From Clostridia bacterium (GTDB lineage: Bacteria; Bacillota; Clostridia; RGIG6154), in assembly GCA_017523005.1 (NCBI GenBank), contig JAFWXG010000234.1:1-5315 (forward strand): a stretch of DNA of 5,315 nt. Reading direction: 5' to 3'. Under the pieces are notes generated by a model. It had not been told where the DNA came from. It did no database searches and saw only the letters and a program-made list of their open reading frames with translations. This document shows positions 4,462 through 5,315 of this stretch, piece after piece (positions within the stretch are counted from its first letter, which is position 1; each line of letters begins with the position of its first letter). The position numbers and the translations under genes were made by a program.

Positions 4462-5315
4462 TATACAAATTTCGTTGCAAGCTCTATAATTTGTTCCTGT
4501 GTTGCAGTTTTTGCGTCTGTTTCGCCTGCTAATTTACCACCCGATAAAACTAAAATTCTGTCACATACTCCAAGAAGCTCGGGCATTTCGGAAGACGCCA
4601 TAATAATAGCTTTTCCCTTACTTGCCATATCTATAATCAGTTGATATATTTCATATTTTGCACCAACATCAATTCCGCGGGTGGGCTCGTCTAAAAGCAG
4701 AATTTCAGGATTTGTTAAAAGCCATCTACCAAGTATAACTTTTTGCTGATTTCCACCCGAAAGAGTTCTGATTTTAGTGCTTTGTGAGGATGTCTTTGTC
4801 TTAAGGGCGTCAATTGCCCATTTCGTATCTTCCTGCATGGATTTGTTCCTTAAATATATAAACCTCTTATGCTTTTTAAGACTTGATATTACAGTATTTT
4901 CCTTTATATCAAGAACCCCGAAAATGCCTGTCGCACGGCGCTCTTCTGTTAAAAGGGCAAATCCGTTTTTTATGGAGTCGCGAGGATTTTTGTTAAAAAC
5001 TTTCTTTTGATGCAGATATATTTCACCGCTTTTTCGTTCCGCTATTCCAAATAAAGTTTCTAAAAGCTCTGTTCGTCCGCTTCCGTCTAACCCCGCAAGC
5101 CCTACAATTTCGCCCTTTTTTACATCAAATGAAATATCCTTAAGCTTTGAATGTGTGGCAGTCAGATTTCTTACAGAAAGAATAGTTTCTTCAGGTGTGT
5201 TTGTTTTGGGTGGGAATTGATTTTTAAGTTCTCTCCCTACCATAAGTTTTATAATTTCTTCTGTAGTTAAGTCTTTTGCATCCTTTGTTGCTATCCACAT
5301 TCCGTCACGCATTAC
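4461..5315 (-). CDS. mglA: Galactose/methyl-galactoside ABC transporter ATP-binding protein MglA (C-terminal part)
   Basis: The frame runs off the right edge (a Val codon at 5315-5313 precedes the first visible Met), so these 284 codons are the second half of a protein of about 500 residues with two fused ATPase domains. The visible part starts at the end of domain 1 (LRDG-like MRDGMWIA, then LMVGREL) and contains all of domain 2. Counting from the Met at 5312, these are: a degenerate Walker A GLDGSGRT (74-81, Arg for Lys), TEERRATGI (122-130), signature LSGGNQQK (184-191), Walker B ILLLDEP (204-210), D-loop region RGIDVGAK (212-219) and SSEMPELLG (240-248), with Glu where the switch His would be. 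The Arg and Glu changes are normal for the second domain in MglA/RbsA proteins. It energises MglC at the cytoplasmic face. The periplasmic-type binding protein gene, usually upstream, is not in view. Confidence 0.93.
   Translation of the reverse strand, partial: VMRDGMWIATKDAKDLTTEEIIKLMVGRELKNQFPPKTNTPEETILSVRNLTATHSKLKDISFDVKKGEIVGLAGLDGSGRTELLETLFGIAERKSGEIYLHQKKVFNKNPRDSIKNGFALLTEERRATGIFGVLDIKENTVISSLKKHKRFIYLRNKSMQEDTKWAIDALKTKTSSQSTKIRTLSGGNQQKVILGRWLLTNPEILLLDEPTRGIDVGAKYEIYQLIIDMASKGKAIIMASSEMPELLGVCDRILVLSGGKLAGETDAKTATQEQIIELATKFV

Noticed and set aside
5291..5299. CTATCCACA, an eight-of-nine match to the DnaA box
   Set aside because: It is a single site inside mglA coding sequence, explained by the Trp-Ile-Ala codons. 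It shows that one-mismatch hits occur by chance, so only the clustered, repeated sites at 3048-3137 were reported.
4461..5315. Arg for Walker A Lys and Glu for the switch His in MglA as a sign of an inactive ATPase
   Set aside because: These changes are normal in the second ATPase domain of MglA/RbsA-type fused proteins, so they are not a defect.

Overview
The window looks like chromosomal DNA from a low-GC Gram-positive bacterium, most likely a Clostridia-class Firmicute. The evidence is AT-rich codon use, strong AGGAGG-type ribosome sites, a YmfF/YmfH-type M16 peptidase pair next to lgt, and a Firmicute-style mgl sugar transporter. Species cannot be named from the sequence.

Left part, + strand (1-2350): one tightly packed operon. 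It holds the end of an M16 peptidase-like protein (YmfF type), a complete M16 zinc peptidase with an HxxEH site (YmfH type, 4-nt overlap), and lgt, the prolipoprotein diacylglyceryl transferase, whose ATG directly abuts the ymfH stop codon. A hairpin at 2319-2342 ends the operon and also serves as a terminator for the gene converging from the right.

Middle: a minus-strand flavin reductase-like gene (2341-2844) with its own well-formed promoter (2878-2906), followed by about 400 nt without a protein gene (2845-3246). This gap is not empty. It has a candidate + strand promoter (2956-2984), three direct repeats of AAATTT(T)-G/T-GTGGATAA, which are DnaA-box-like (one is a perfect TTATCCACA on the minus strand), a compact + strand intrinsic terminator (3177-3199) with no protein gene upstream of it, and a long imperfect hairpin (3200-3247). 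A roughly 210-nt small RNA and/or a DnaA-binding cluster are the leading readings. Neither is proven.

Right part, minus strand (3247-5315): the distal end of an mgl-type galactose/methyl-galactoside ABC importer operon. It reads (right to left) mglA, second half only; mglC, complete, with a TTG start; and a previously uncalled 40-codon gene (3247-3369). That gene encodes a single-pass membrane protein, begins 6 nt after the mglC stop, and has its Shine-Dalgarno sequence inside the last codons of mglC. It is the best candidate in this window for something undescribed, as a possible small accessory subunit of the transporter.

The two operons converge on the middle region. The left one concerns lipoprotein maturation and peptide processing; the right one concerns sugar uptake, whose binding protein MglB (outside the window) would itself be an Lgt substrate in a Gram-positive cell.
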